DNA of 64,000 nucleotides from JACADW01 sp963747985. GTDB lineage: Bacteria > Acidobacteriota > UBA6911. Position numbers and translations under genes: made by a program. Positions 16,861-25,940 of the stretch are shown here, in pieces. Location of the stretch: positions 930,001 to 994,000 of the forward strand of contig CAVVHG010000006.1 of assembly GCA_963747985.1 (NCBI GenBank). The letters are read 5' to 3'. The stretch's first letter is position 1. Each line of letters begins with the position of its first letter. The notes beneath the pieces were generated by a model that did not search any database, was not told the DNA's origin, and saw only the letters and a program-made list of their open reading frames with translations.

Positions 16861-18111
16861 CTACTCGATCCGGAACAGGTGACCGGCACCAGGCGCCACC
16901 CAATCCATCTCCTGGCCGAATCCTTCTTCCTCTCCCGAGTACTGGGAGATATGGATGAGCTTGCCCGGCTTCCTCAGCTCGATACGATAGCGAAAGGAGT
17001 TGTTGAGGTCCTTGTTCACGAGCATGAGGTAGGGCCTGCCCGATTCGTCCTTGAACTCGCCGATCAGGAACCGGCCCTGAACAGGGGGAATCACCAGGCG
17101 TTGAGTCATCTCGACGGACTGGACGAGTGCGCTCTGGCTCAGCGGTCGGCACTCCTGAGGGACATCCGGGTAATGGAAGACGCCGGTGCTCTTCAATTTC
17201 TTCAGCGTCGGAGCCAACGCATGAATCTGGTTGTTGACACGGCGAAGCATATCCCAGGAAGGGGTCTTGTTGCCGAATTGATCGATCGGGCCCAGCCGGT
17301 AGTTCCCGTTCGCCCACGTAAAATAGCTGAAGTACTGGATTCCGCGAGCACCGTGCGCCATGGTTGCATAAGCCTGCAGACTGTAAGTCGCGTCGGTGTT
17401 CTCCATGTAGTTGAAGTGGGCATCGGAAAGCACGCAGTTCCACAGGGGCACGCCCGTCTCAACCGACAACCTTCGTACGGCCTCCAGGTTGGTGTAGAAA
17501 GACTCCAGCATTTCTCCCTTCACGAGCGAGTAATTATCGTAACTGAGGAAAGGCTGATGAATCTGGTCGACCAGCATGCGGACGTAATCATCGTACTTCT
17601 CCACCCCCATGCGGTCGGCGGGAACCCGGACCGGGAACAGATTGACGTACGGCCATTTCCCCGGCATGTACTCCTGGATGATACGTGCGACAAGCGCGAG
17701 GCTGGGCATGGCGCGCGCGTGCGGTTCGTCCCGCAGCATGAAGCCGATGACGGCAGGGCTCTTGCCCGCTTCACGGGCTACGGCCTCGACGTTCCGCCGC
17801 ACCGTCGCCTCGTCCAACGGCTTCTCGAAATCGTAGCCGTTGATGCGCCGGTCCGATATGAAAACCTTGATCCCTGCCTTCTCGTAGGCAGGCAGGTCGG
17901 CAATGCGGCCGAAGCCGGCGATGTTCAGCCCGGCATCCTTCATCCATTGGAGCTGCTGGGGATCAGGCGAAGCCGGTCCCCATCCCATGACGGCAAAGTC
18001 CGTGGGCGCAACCCGCTGCTCTTTGTAGATCTGTTGCGGATAAGTCACAGATGCGACAAGCGTAATCAAGATGATCGTGCAGAGCATAGAAACCGTTCTA
18101 TTTCCGAACAT
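16861..18111 (-). CDS. Exported TIM-barrel glycoside hydrolase-like protein
   Basis: Protein of 416 aa with a signal peptide (MFGNRTVSMLCTIILITLVA then SVTYPQ). The body has features of a clan GH-A-like barrel: WMKDAGLNIAGFGRIADLPA (strand and helix one), GFMLRDEPHARAMP with a candidate catalytic Glu, VPLWNCVLSDAHFNYM, and a YFSYFTWAN core segment. A short beta-sandwich end (LMLVNKDLNNSFRYRIEL to HLFRIE) follows. This resembles GH42/GH5-like proteins of glycan-degrading soil bacteria, but I cannot assign a CAZy family. It lies alone between a gap of about 205 bases and repeat C1, on the same strand as its neighbours. Confidence 0.68.
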   Translation of the reverse strand: MFGNRTVSMLCTIILITLVASVTYPQQIYKEQRVAPTDFAVMGWGPASPDPQQLQWMKDAGLNIAGFGRIADLPAYEKAGIKVFISDRRINGYDFEKPLDEATVRRNVEAVAREAGKSPAVIGFMLRDEPHARAMPSLALVARIIQEYMPGKWPYVNLFPVRVPADRMGVEKYDDYVRMLVDQIHQPFLSYDNYSLVKGEMLESFYTNLEAVRRLSVETGVPLWNCVLSDAHFNYMENTDATYSLQAYATMAHGARGIQYFSYFTWANGNYRLGPIDQFGNKTPSWDMLRRVNNQIHALAPTLKKLKSTGVFHYPDVPQECRPLSQSALVQSVEMTQRLVIPPVQGRFLIGEFKDESGRPYLMLVNKDLNNSFRYRIELRKPGKLIHISQYSGEEEGFGQEMDWVAPGAGHLFRIE

Positions 18112-18194
18112 ACTCCCCTCCTCCGTGAGAAGCTCGTGCGGCGCTTCTCACCCTTGCCACCCGTGCGGGTTGGAGAACGTGTGAAATAATCATT

Positions 18195-18440
18195 CGATTC
18201 TGGTGTACCGGCCCTTCGGGCCTCGGTTCTACACGTAATCGGTAGCCACGCGCTTACGCGCGTGGCTACACACTTCCGGCGCTTCGCGCCTGGTTTGCTT
18301 GCCCAACCGATCGAAGCACAAGGTACCCAATCATTTCGAGGCCAGCCTCGAAGAGGCGGCAGTGAGTAGGCCCGGCCGTGAGGCCGGGATGAAGAACCGC
18401 CAAACCCTTCGAGCACCGAAGGTGCGGCACAGGAACCATG
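18195..18440. repeat. Family C hairpin-block repeat, copy 1
   Basis: A run of hairpins: GGCCCTTCGGGCC, AGCCACGCGCTTACGCGCG with its partner, CCGGCGCTTCGCGCCTGG, CCTCGAAGAGG, GGCCCGGCCGTGAGGCCGGG and GCACCGAAGGTGC. The segment CGATCGAAGCACAAGGT between hairpins is shared with copy 2 at 24550-24966. It fills most of the 375-base gap between two exported-protein genes. Confidence 0.75.
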
Positions 18441-18486
18441 CCGGCCGTGATTTCTTCACAGCTTCGGAGACCCTCCGCACGAGACC

Positions 18487-21400
18487 TTACTGGTGAGCGC
18501 CCGCGTATTCAACCTGGGCCTGGCGCGTCGTAATCCGCATCGCCTTCGGATTCAGTTCGAGCGCTCTCTTTCGCTCCGCCGCAGCCCCGGCTTTGTCTCC
18601 CCTCGCATCCAGGACCTGCGCCAGCAGCATATGACCGATGATCTCCGGATCTCCTCGATACTCGAATCCGCCTGACGTCATTTCCCGGGCGCGCGTCTCC
18701 AGGCTGTCGAGCAACGCCTTGGAAGCAGCGTCGTTCTTGAGCATTCGCTGCGCCAGCGCATGGTAGTAGGTACCGAGACCGGGCTTCCCGTACTTCTCGG
18801 CGAGGATCTGCTTCAAACACGCCGCGGCGAGCTCGTTTTGCCCCATCGCGGTATATGCTCGGGCCAGATCCCAATTTACGTTGGCGCGAAAGTCGGGAGT
18901 CCTCGGCGCCACCCCCAGGTTCTTAGGGTACTCGCACGCGTCCTTAAAGTACTGGAGTGCCGCCGGGAAGTCCTTCCGGTTCATCGCGAGATCGCCGAGC
19001 TGCTGGTTCACTTCAACCCAGGCATCGTGAATGTCGTAACCGCCCTCCCAGATGTTGAAGCGCCGCGTCTTCAGGCGGTCGAGCGCGCCCTTGAGATTGC
19101 TCTCTCCTCCGATCTCGATACAAAGATCAATCCAGCGGGCCACCAGATCGTCCCTCGAGTCGAGCGCCTGCGGATGCTTTTCAATATAGGCAAGGCGTTG
19201 CGGAGCCGGCAACTTCATCGCCTGGGCAACCTGGTCCATCTCCAGGAGCGCGCGGCCGTCGTTTGGCGCCAGCTGCATCGTCTTCTGGTAAGCCTTGTAC
19301 GACGCCGCCGGGTCTTTCAGCAGGCTGTTATCGGCATAAGCGACGTTGCGCCACGCAAGAGCCAGGTTGTCGTCGCACTCGACGGACTTCTTCCATTGAT
19401 CGAAACCCTCCTCACGCTGCCCGATCGCATAGAGAAGGTTGCCGAGAAAGAGGTGGGCGTGAGCATCCCGCGGTCGCTTCTGCAAGGCAGCCTCGAGAGC
19501 GGCCTTCTCCTCGAGTCTGTGCGGATTCGTGTATTCCACGGGGCCAAGCGCGGCTTTCTCGTAGAAACCTGAAGCGGCAGAAGAATCGCCGTTCATCTCT
19601 TTGAAATAGCCTCTCAGGTAATCAACCATGGGATACAGGGCCTTGCCCTCTTTCCCGGCCGCATATTTTGCCAGGACCTCTTCCGCGTCCCCGTAGAGGC
19701 CTGCCGCCGCATAGCCCGTGGCAAGCTCGATATAATTCTGAACGTCACCGCGCATAATCGACAGCCAGGTCTGCAGGCACGGATCGGCCGGCCGGCCCGT
19801 GTGAATTGCGACCACCGCCTTTTCGTAGCTGCCCATGAAATTCATCGGGTCGAGCGTCATTGCCTTCTCCGCCGCAGCCTGCGACCTGCTGTAATCATCA
19901 AGGTGGCGATAGGCCGCGGCCCTGAGCGCAGGGATATCGGCAAACCTGCCGTTCTGGCTCTCCGCATCTTCGGTGAGCTCAATGGCCTTCCGGAAATCCC
20001 CCCACCGTGCGCTGATGCGTGCAAGATTCAGCGACGCGGGTGAGACGTAGTCATATGTGTACGTGGCACGATAGAACTGATCGTAGGCTTCCTTGTAGTT
20101 GGCCATGCCTGCCAGCGCCAGTCCTTTGCCGTAGTAGAGCCTTGAGTTGTCCGAGTCGCGCTCGAGTGCGGTATTGAGGTAGTTCAGCGCGTCCTTCCAG
20201 CGGCCCTGCTTCAGGGCGAGGAAGCCCATCTCGGTGTTGACCCGGCAGTCCTTCGGATCTCTCTTCAGGGCCTCTTCGTAGTAGACAAGGCCTTCGGACC
20301 GTCTCACGAACTTGTCCAGCCATTCCCCGGCGTAGTACAGCTGATCCTGATTCATCTTCTTCGGGTCACCGGGATCCTTCTGGCCGGGAGGCAGCTCGAC
20401 CTTCTTCGGGGGCTGTTGCTGCAATTCAATGAGCAGGCGCCCCGCCGGGTCATAGACGGCAAGGCGCAGGTCAAAGACGGTGACGTCGCTCGCCACCTTC
20501 ACCTCGCGGGTAAAAGGCCGGTCAGGGGAGATGGCGGTTGTCGCCTCAAAGATGCTCTGGCCGCTCCGAGTGTTCTTGAGAACGATCTTGCAGTCCTTCA
20601 CTATGCCGGTGGAATAGACTGCGCCGAAAGCCATGCCGTCGTTCAGGTCGGTGTTTACGGCGAAGTCCTGATTGGCATTGTGGTAGCCACGCGTGTCGCG
20701 CACGGGGTACCAGTAATCGTGCGTCGTCCTGACCTCATTGGGTGCCAGCCAGTGATTGTCCGGCTGGTTGTCGCTCCAGGCACCGGCTTGAGGCTCGAAA
20801 TAAGGACCGCCGCCCTCGGTCAGGATATCCTCCCAGATCCGGCCGGAAGGCCCCGACCCCCAGGTCCATAGTTTCTTACCGGGCATCGTGTAGTGGCTTG
20901 CGACATGAACGGTGCCGCCCTGGGCCTTGTGATCGTAACTGCCGAACCAGTCCGAGGGATTGTTGAACGCGAAGAAGCTGCTGGCATTCGGGACGTTCTT
21001 CCACCAAGTCAGGTCCACTCCGTCGTTGACCGGCCAGTTCCAGAACTCGTGCTTGCCGTGGCCCGTGACCATGTCACCGGGATACTGCGCCTGGGTCCAC
21101 TCGTTCGCGTGTGTAGCAGCGGTCGCCCAGAACTGGTACTCCTGCTTCTGGTCTGTCGGATTGATGAGGATGTAGTCGCAACGGATGTAGCTCTTCTCGG
21201 GATAGATCGTCATTCCCACAAGCCATCGCATGCGGTACACAGGCTCGGTTTCACCGACCCAAACGGTGGCGCTGCCATCGGCATGGTTCACGATGCGGTG
21301 GTCCACAGGCATGAAGCAGGAGGGGCGATGCCCGTGCGGAAAGTTCCATTCGATGCCGCCCGAAATCCACGCACCGGTCATACTGATCAAGCCAGGCTTG

Positions 21401-21741
21401 ATCGTCGGCTGCCAGTAGAGCCAGGTGTAGTTGTTCGTCTTGTCCAGCGCGCCGTGCAGCCGCCCGCCTATCTCAGGGAGAACAAGGGCCTTGATGAACC
21501 GGTTCTCCAGGACAACGGCGTCATACGTCTTGTCGACCTTCCTGTCCGTGAGTGTCTCGTTCAGGGTGTACGGATAAATGGGCCCCGTCGGGTTGGGAAA
21601 CTGTGAATGCACCGTCGGCGGTCCGATTTCCCAGGTCGGGATGGACATTTTTTCCTCGCGGACCGAGACGCCGTTCTGAGGCGCTGCCGCAACGCACAGT
21701 ATCAGGACCGGGAACAAAGAAAGTTTCAGCAGAAGTCTCAC
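18487..21741 (-). CDS. Exported DUF5107 domain protein with long TPR array
   Basis: Protein of 1084 aa. GTG at 21741 is chosen because GGAGG sits 5 bases upstream and it yields a clean signal peptide (LLLKLSLFPVLILCVAA). The N-terminal half (about 60-430) is a DUF5107, galactose-mutarotase-like beta-sandwich with LVLPEIGGRLHGALDK and ISGGIEWNFPHGHRP. The C-terminal half (about 470-1080) is a chain of TPR-like helical pairs, for example YYEEALKRDPKDCRVNTEMG and YLNTALERDSDNSRLYYGKG. DUF5107-TPR proteins occur beside glycan-degradation genes and may bind or rearrange sugars. The upstream ATG at 21792 would spoil the signal peptide. Role inferred from context. Confidence 0.85.
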   Translation of the reverse strand: MRLLLKLSLFPVLILCVAAAPQNGVSVREEKMSIPTWEIGPPTVHSQFPNPTGPIYPYTLNETLTDRKVDKTYDAVVLENRFIKALVLPEIGGRLHGALDKTNNYTWLYWQPTIKPGLISMTGAWISGGIEWNFPHGHRPSCFMPVDHRIVNHADGSATVWVGETEPVYRMRWLVGMTIYPEKSYIRCDYILINPTDQKQEYQFWATAATHANEWTQAQYPGDMVTGHGKHEFWNWPVNDGVDLTWWKNVPNASSFFAFNNPSDWFGSYDHKAQGGTVHVASHYTMPGKKLWTWGSGPSGRIWEDILTEGGGPYFEPQAGAWSDNQPDNHWLAPNEVRTTHDYWYPVRDTRGYHNANQDFAVNTDLNDGMAFGAVYSTGIVKDCKIVLKNTRSGQSIFEATTAISPDRPFTREVKVASDVTVFDLRLAVYDPAGRLLIELQQQPPKKVELPPGQKDPGDPKKMNQDQLYYAGEWLDKFVRRSEGLVYYEEALKRDPKDCRVNTEMGFLALKQGRWKDALNYLNTALERDSDNSRLYYGKGLALAGMANYKEAYDQFYRATYTYDYVSPASLNLARISARWGDFRKAIELTEDAESQNGRFADIPALRAAAYRHLDDYSRSQAAAEKAMTLDPMNFMGSYEKAVVAIHTGRPADPCLQTWLSIMRGDVQNYIELATGYAAAGLYGDAEEVLAKYAAGKEGKALYPMVDYLRGYFKEMNGDSSAASGFYEKAALGPVEYTNPHRLEEKAALEAALQKRPRDAHAHLFLGNLLYAIGQREEGFDQWKKSVECDDNLALAWRNVAYADNSLLKDPAASYKAYQKTMQLAPNDGRALLEMDQVAQAMKLPAPQRLAYIEKHPQALDSRDDLVARWIDLCIEIGGESNLKGALDRLKTRRFNIWEGGYDIHDAWVEVNQQLGDLAMNRKDFPAALQYFKDACEYPKNLGVAPRTPDFRANVNWDLARAYTAMGQNELAAACLKQILAEKYGKPGLGTYYHALAQRMLKNDAASKALLDSLETRAREMTSGGFEYRGDPEIIGHMLLAQVLDARGDKAGAAAERKRALELNPKAMRITTRQAQVEYAGAHQ

Positions 21742-21933
21742 AGGCACCTCCAGGGGACGGCTCACAGCACGGCCCGACTCATCGCCGCCCACGCCACGCG
21801 GGAAGGACAGGGATGCGAGCAGCCATGCAAGGTATAGAGGATTTGAACCACGGATGCAATGTCCTGATTGGCGTGCTACTATCCAGCGTGCCCGATCTCG
21901 GGCAAGCTGCGGAATTACAAAGGAGACCAGAAA

Positions 21934-22359
21934 ATGAACAGGGGATTGCTCGCAGTCGCGGTGCTAGGTTTGCTTCTCGCGGCTGCAGGCTTCGGAGAGG
22001 AGAAGATGGTCACAATGCCATCCGGGCTGAAGTACATCGACCAGGTCGTCGGCACCGGGGATGAGGCAGTCAACGGGGCGACGCTGGACATGCACTACAC
22101 GGGCTGGCTGTACGAAAACGGCAAGCGAGGCAAGAAGTTTGACAGCTCCCTGGATCGCGGCAGGCCTTTCACCTTCAAACTCGGCGCGGGCATGGTGATC
22201 AAGGGATGGGACCAGGGGATCAAGGGCATGAAGACCGGCGGAAAACGCGAGCTGATTATCCCGCCGGAGCTGGGCTACGGGTCGCGTGGGGCTGGGAACG
22301 TCATTCCCCCGAACTCCACGCTCGATTTCGAGGTCGAGCTACTCAAGGTTTCGAAGTAA
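21934..22359 (+). CDS. Exported FKBP-type peptidyl-prolyl cis-trans isomerase
   Basis: Folding helper of 141 aa. The N-terminus MNRGLLAVAVLGLLLAAAGF is a signal peptide, so it acts outside the cytoplasm. A single FKBP domain follows, with VHYTG-like DMHYTGWLYENGKR, FDSSLDRGRPFTFKLG, VIKGWDQGIKGMKTGGKR, IIPPELGYGSRGAGNVIPPN and STLDFEVELLKV. ATG at 21934 is chosen since AGGAG lies 8 bases upstream; the frame opens earlier at 21868 but that part is not protein-like. It precedes the esterase gene by 88 bases on the same strand. Confidence 0.94.
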   Translation: MNRGLLAVAVLGLLLAAAGFGEEKMVTMPSGLKYIDQVVGTGDEAVNGATLDMHYTGWLYENGKRGKKFDSSLDRGRPFTFKLGAGMVIKGWDQGIKGMKTGGKRELIIPPELGYGSRGAGNVIPPNSTLDFEVELLKVSK

Positions 22360-22447
22360 AGAATCACCCACAGACGCAGCAGGCGCCGATGCATGAACGC
22401 AAAGGGCGGCATCCGCGCCTGCCTGCGATTCCCGCTGCCACCGCGAT

Positions 22448-24442
22448 ATGAATCGGGTCCTTCTCATTCTCTCACTCGCGGCCGCCCTGCCCTCGGCAGC
22501 GCGGCAGCCGTTCTATGACCGGACTCACCCTTCCAGGGTGTTCGGCGAGCCGCGCACGTACCGCATCTTCCTGCCGGCGGACTACGACGTCACCGACAAG
22601 GCCTATCCCGTCATCTACTACTTCCACGGGCACAGCGATCGATACACTCTCGAACAGTACGACAACGGGACAGATACGGTGCCCAAGATCGTTGATTTCG
22701 TCTCCGGCCACGACGTGATCGTCGTGTCGGTAGACGGCTACGTCGCAAAGGATTACACGGGGTTTTACGGCGGGCGGCCCTGGGATGTCGATGCGGGCGG
22801 CGGCGACATGGACTTCGGGCTCTACTTCCTCGAGCTGGTCCGGCACATCGACGGCACATACCGGACACTTACCGATCGTCGCCACCGTGCCGCTTCCGGC
22901 CTGAGCATGGGCGGATTCATGAGCCTGTACCTGAGCGCGCGCTTCCCCGACGTGATAGGGAGTGCGTCGTCCTTCAATCCCGGTCCCGAATTCTACGTCG
23001 GCGACAAAGGGCGTCGCGTGTTGTGGCGGCCGAAGGACCATGTCTCAAACCATGCACAGTCCATGATCCGCCTGATCAGGGCCAGCGGGGACTACATCAG
23101 CCAGTACCACGAGGAGACGAGGGAAGCCTACGCGCGGGCGGCCGAGGTCGATTTCGAGTACCGCCAGGACGAGTACCACAAACACTGGGCCACCTCGATC
23201 GCAGAATCGTTTTCCTTTCACATGCGTGCCTTCGAAAATCCGCGGCTGAATAACGTCCCCGAAGTATGGAGCCACGCGGACGCTTACGGCAGTTTCGAAG
23301 CCTGGGGATACAAGGTCGAAACGCCTGGGAATAAGCCCGGTATCGCCTACCTCGCCGATGTCAGACAGGGAGGTTTCCGGATAACCACCCGTCGCTGGGC
23401 ACCGGACGGCCCGCCTGTTTCCGGGCGCAAACTGACGATCACCACGGCGCCGGTATACAAGGCGGGAAGCGAATACACGATCCTGGATCTGAGCCTTGTG
23501 TCCGGCACCTTGTCCAGGAGTATTGCAGCAGCGGACGACTCAGGACGCCTCGTGTTGACTGTCGACGGATCCGGCCACCAGGTCAGTTTTGTCGGCCCCG
23601 GGACCGGAGCGCAACCGCCCGTCCTGCTCCCCCTGACGACCAGCGACCTCCTGCGGCTCCCGCCCGCGAGGGAATTGAAGCTGCCGATTCGTCTCTACAA
23701 CCCGCGGGGCACCGCGATGGAAAACGTGAAGGTTGTCATGGAGAGTGACTACCCGGCGGTCAGGCTGATTGGGAGTTCCGGGGAGATACCACTCCTTCAG
23801 CCCGGAGGCATTGCAGATCTCTCAGACCGGTTCCGGGTGATCCTTACGTCCGGCGCAGGCTACTTTTCACCCGCCCGCCTTCGTCTGCGCATGACGTACG
23901 ATGGTTGGTACGAGCAGACCGTTAACATCGATACGCTCATCGTTCCCGAGATCCTGCCGGAGCCCGCTGCCGTAGAGGTGCTGGACGGGCGCACATTCAC
24001 CTTCAAGGTCTTCCGCCAGAGGGGTAACCAGGGCGGCGGCGACGCGATCGACAGGACGGTCACCGAGGGCAGGGGAAACGGCAACGGCGTCCTGGAACCG
24101 GGCGAAGAGGCTACTGTCTGGGTACGGCTGGTGCAGGGGATGGATCCGTTCGACAAGAACACATGGCATCGCTGCAAGGTGTACGCAGAATCACCATGGA
24201 TCACCGAAATCGCGGTCATCGAGGAGGAAAAGCAGCGCGAGTGGACAGGTGCCCACGAAATGACAAGCATGCTTCAACTCTCGGCTGCGGCCCGGCCCGG
24301 AACGGAAATTCCTGTCCTGTTGAGCAGCGAGTCGTGGAGCTTCCACTTCACTCCCGATGTGAGATATGGTGCGTTGCCCTTGTATCAGGCTTTTCAGCTG
24401 CATACTCGCCATCTGCATAAATATCAGATCCGCGTGCCGTGA
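22448..24442 (+). CDS. Exported alpha/beta-hydrolase esterase with beta-rich C-terminal region
   Basis: Protein of 664 aa with a signal peptide (MNRVLLILSLAAALPSAARQ). The first 270 residues form an esterase-D-like alpha/beta hydrolase: YRIFLPADYDVTDKAYPVIY, oxyanion region YYFHGHSD, nucleophile elbow GLSMGGFMS, and a late His in YHKHWATSIAES. From about 290 to the end the sequence is beta-rich and ends YQAFQLHTRHLHKYQIRV. It may hold immunoglobulin-like carbohydrate-binding modules, which I cannot name. Likely removes ester groups from extracellular polymers. It is possibly co-transcribed with the FKBP gene. Confidence 0.78.
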   Translation: MNRVLLILSLAAALPSAARQPFYDRTHPSRVFGEPRTYRIFLPADYDVTDKAYPVIYYFHGHSDRYTLEQYDNGTDTVPKIVDFVSGHDVIVVSVDGYVAKDYTGFYGGRPWDVDAGGGDMDFGLYFLELVRHIDGTYRTLTDRRHRAASGLSMGGFMSLYLSARFPDVIGSASSFNPGPEFYVGDKGRRVLWRPKDHVSNHAQSMIRLIRASGDYISQYHEETREAYARAAEVDFEYRQDEYHKHWATSIAESFSFHMRAFENPRLNNVPEVWSHADAYGSFEAWGYKVETPGNKPGIAYLADVRQGGFRITTRRWAPDGPPVSGRKLTITTAPVYKAGSEYTILDLSLVSGTLSRSIAAADDSGRLVLTVDGSGHQVSFVGPGTGAQPPVLLPLTTSDLLRLPPARELKLPIRLYNPRGTAMENVKVVMESDYPAVRLIGSSGEIPLLQPGGIADLSDRFRVILTSGAGYFSPARLRLRMTYDGWYEQTVNIDTLIVPEILPEPAAVEVLDGRTFTFKVFRQRGNQGGGDAIDRTVTEGRGNGNGVLEPGEEATVWVRLVQGMDPFDKNTWHRCKVYAESPWITEIAVIEEEKQREWTGAHEMTSMLQLSAAARPGTEIPVLLSSESWSFHFTPDVRYGALPLYQAFQLHTRHLHKYQIRVP

Positions 24443-24469
24443 ATGGAATCAGGCTAAGATCGAGTGCGG

Positions 24470-24966
24470 CGGGCTTATCCTCGAGCGGCGGGTCTCCTAC
24501 CCGCCGCGGCGCGTCAAAGAAGGTGTGAAAGAATTGTTTGGCATCACTGTGCCGGCCTTTCAGGCCTCGCTTCTATTTGTCTCACGAAACCACGCGCTTA
24601 CGCGCGTGGCTACTTACTTCCGGCGCTTCGCGCCTGGTTTGTTTGCCCACTCGATCGAAGCACAAGGTTGCCAATGATTTCCAGATCAGCCTCGAAGAGG
24701 CGGCAGTACGTAGGCCCAGCCGCAAGGCCGGGATCGAGAATGACCATACCCCCGAGCGCCGAAGGTGCGGCACAGGAATGATGTGGGCTGGGTCGAAGGC
24801 TGCGATTTCTTCACACGCTTCGCGCCTGGTTTGTTTGCCCACTCGATCGAAGCACAAGGTTGCCAATGATTTCCAGATCAGCCTCGAAGAGGCGGCAGTA
24901 CGCAGGCCCGGCCGTAAGGCCGGGATCGAGAATGACCATACCCCCGAGCGCCGAAGGTGCGGTACA
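24470..24966. repeat. Family C hairpin-block repeat, copy 2, with a 151-bp tandem duplication
   Basis: Begins with a GC-rich hairpin around GCGGCGGGTCTCCTACCCGC, then family C hairpins (GCCGGCCTTTCAGGCC, CCACGCGCTTACGCGCGTGG, GGCGCTTCGCGCC). Bases 24624-24774 are repeated almost exactly at 24816-24966 (offset 192). The differences are in the hairpin CCCAGCCGCAAGGCCGGG versus CCCGGCCGTAAGGCCGGG and a few other bases. The 670-base gap between the esterase and PHP genes holds no other feature I can see. Confidence 0.82.
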
Positions 24967-25113
24967 TAAACCAGGCTGACTCCGATTTTTTCACACCGTC
25001 AGAGACGCGCCGCACGGCGTCCCGGGAGAGAGGTGTCGAACGAGGCGGTTGGACAGACCAGATCTATTCCCGGAGCTTCCGCGAAGCCGTGAAATAGGTT
25101 AAGCAGACAATTC

Positions 25114-25911
25114 ATGATCCCCCACGACTACCACATTCACACCCGCTTCTCGGCCGACAGTAAGGCTGCCATGTCCGACATGTGTGCAGCCGCCGTGGCG
25201 AGGGGCATTCCCGAAATCGGCTTCACCGAGCATTATGACCTCCATCCGGACGAGAATCCCAGGGACTGGCTGAACCTGGATCTGTGGGCGCGAGAACTCG
25301 AGTGTTGTCGGGCTGAATTCGCAGGCCGCCTGGTCATCAGGGCGGGGATCGAAATCGGCGAGCCACACCTCTTCGCACAACAAGCCCGGGAGATGCTCGC
25401 GAGATTTCCGTTCGATTACGCCCTCGGTTCACTGCACTGGGTTGGTTCCGACAACGTGTTCATGGCCGATTACTTCGATCGTACGCAGGAGGAGGCCTAC
25501 GGCGCATATTTCGAGGAATTGGAGCGGATGACTCGCACGGGGGATTTTCAGATACTCAGTCATCTGGACGTGCCGGTCCGTACCGCCTTCGGAATATACG
25601 GCAGTTACGACCCTGTCCCGTTCGAAGCGCGGATACGACCCGTGCTGCGCAACTGCATCGATCGCGGCATTGCACTCGAGATCAACGCGGGGACGTTGCG
25701 GCGAAGTGCTGCGATCCTGACGCCGAGCCTCCCCATCCTGGAGTGGTACGCGGAAATGGGGGGACTTCAACTGACCCTGGGCTCGGATGCCCACCGGCCG
25801 GAACACGTCGGAGCAGGCCTGGACGCAGCGCTTACGGCCGCCCGGACGGCGGGGCTCAGGCATCTCACACGGTTCGAGCGGCTGAAGGGGCAGCTGATCC
25901 CGATGCCTTGA
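25114..25911 (+). CDS. PHP-domain histidinol-phosphatase-like phosphoesterase
   Basis: Cytosolic metal-dependent phosphatase of 265 aa. Metal ligands are seen in the PHP order: YHIHTRFS (motif I, with HIH), FTEHYDLH, AGIEIGEP (Glu), GSLHW, LSHLDV, and GSDAHRPEHVG (motif IV). Length and motifs fit the HisJ/HisK-type histidinol-phosphate phosphatase of histidine synthesis, although no other his gene is present, so a different phosphate ester is possible. The ATG at 25114 follows a weak ribosome site. It is convergent with the Ntn-hydrolase gene 30 bases away. Confidence 0.85.
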   Translation: MIPHDYHIHTRFSADSKAAMSDMCAAAVARGIPEIGFTEHYDLHPDENPRDWLNLDLWARELECCRAEFAGRLVIRAGIEIGEPHLFAQQAREMLARFPFDYALGSLHWVGSDNVFMADYFDRTQEEAYGAYFEELERMTRTGDFQILSHLDVPVRTAFGIYGSYDPVPFEARIRPVLRNCIDRGIALEINAGTLRRSAAILTPSLPILEWYAEMGGLQLTLGSDAHRPEHVGAGLDAALTAARTAGLRHLTRFERLKGQLIPMP

Positions 25912-25940
25912 ATCGTCGCCCCGGAGCCCCTCAGCCCGGG

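Noticed and set aside
16789..18189. Open frame of about 466 codons on the plus strand
   Set aside because: Antisense to the TIM-barrel glycosidase gene, which has a signal peptide and protein-like blocks; the antisense product has neither.
24464..24969. Short open frames reading GLKAR, PGAKP and similar peptides in the hairpin blocks
   Set aside because: They are translations of palindromic repeats, recur in every copy and orientation, and lack start signals.
24480..24970. Regularly spaced repeats that might be a CRISPR array
   Set aside because: Only two units with an offset of 192 bases, made of hairpins and without unique short spacers; no cas genes in the window.
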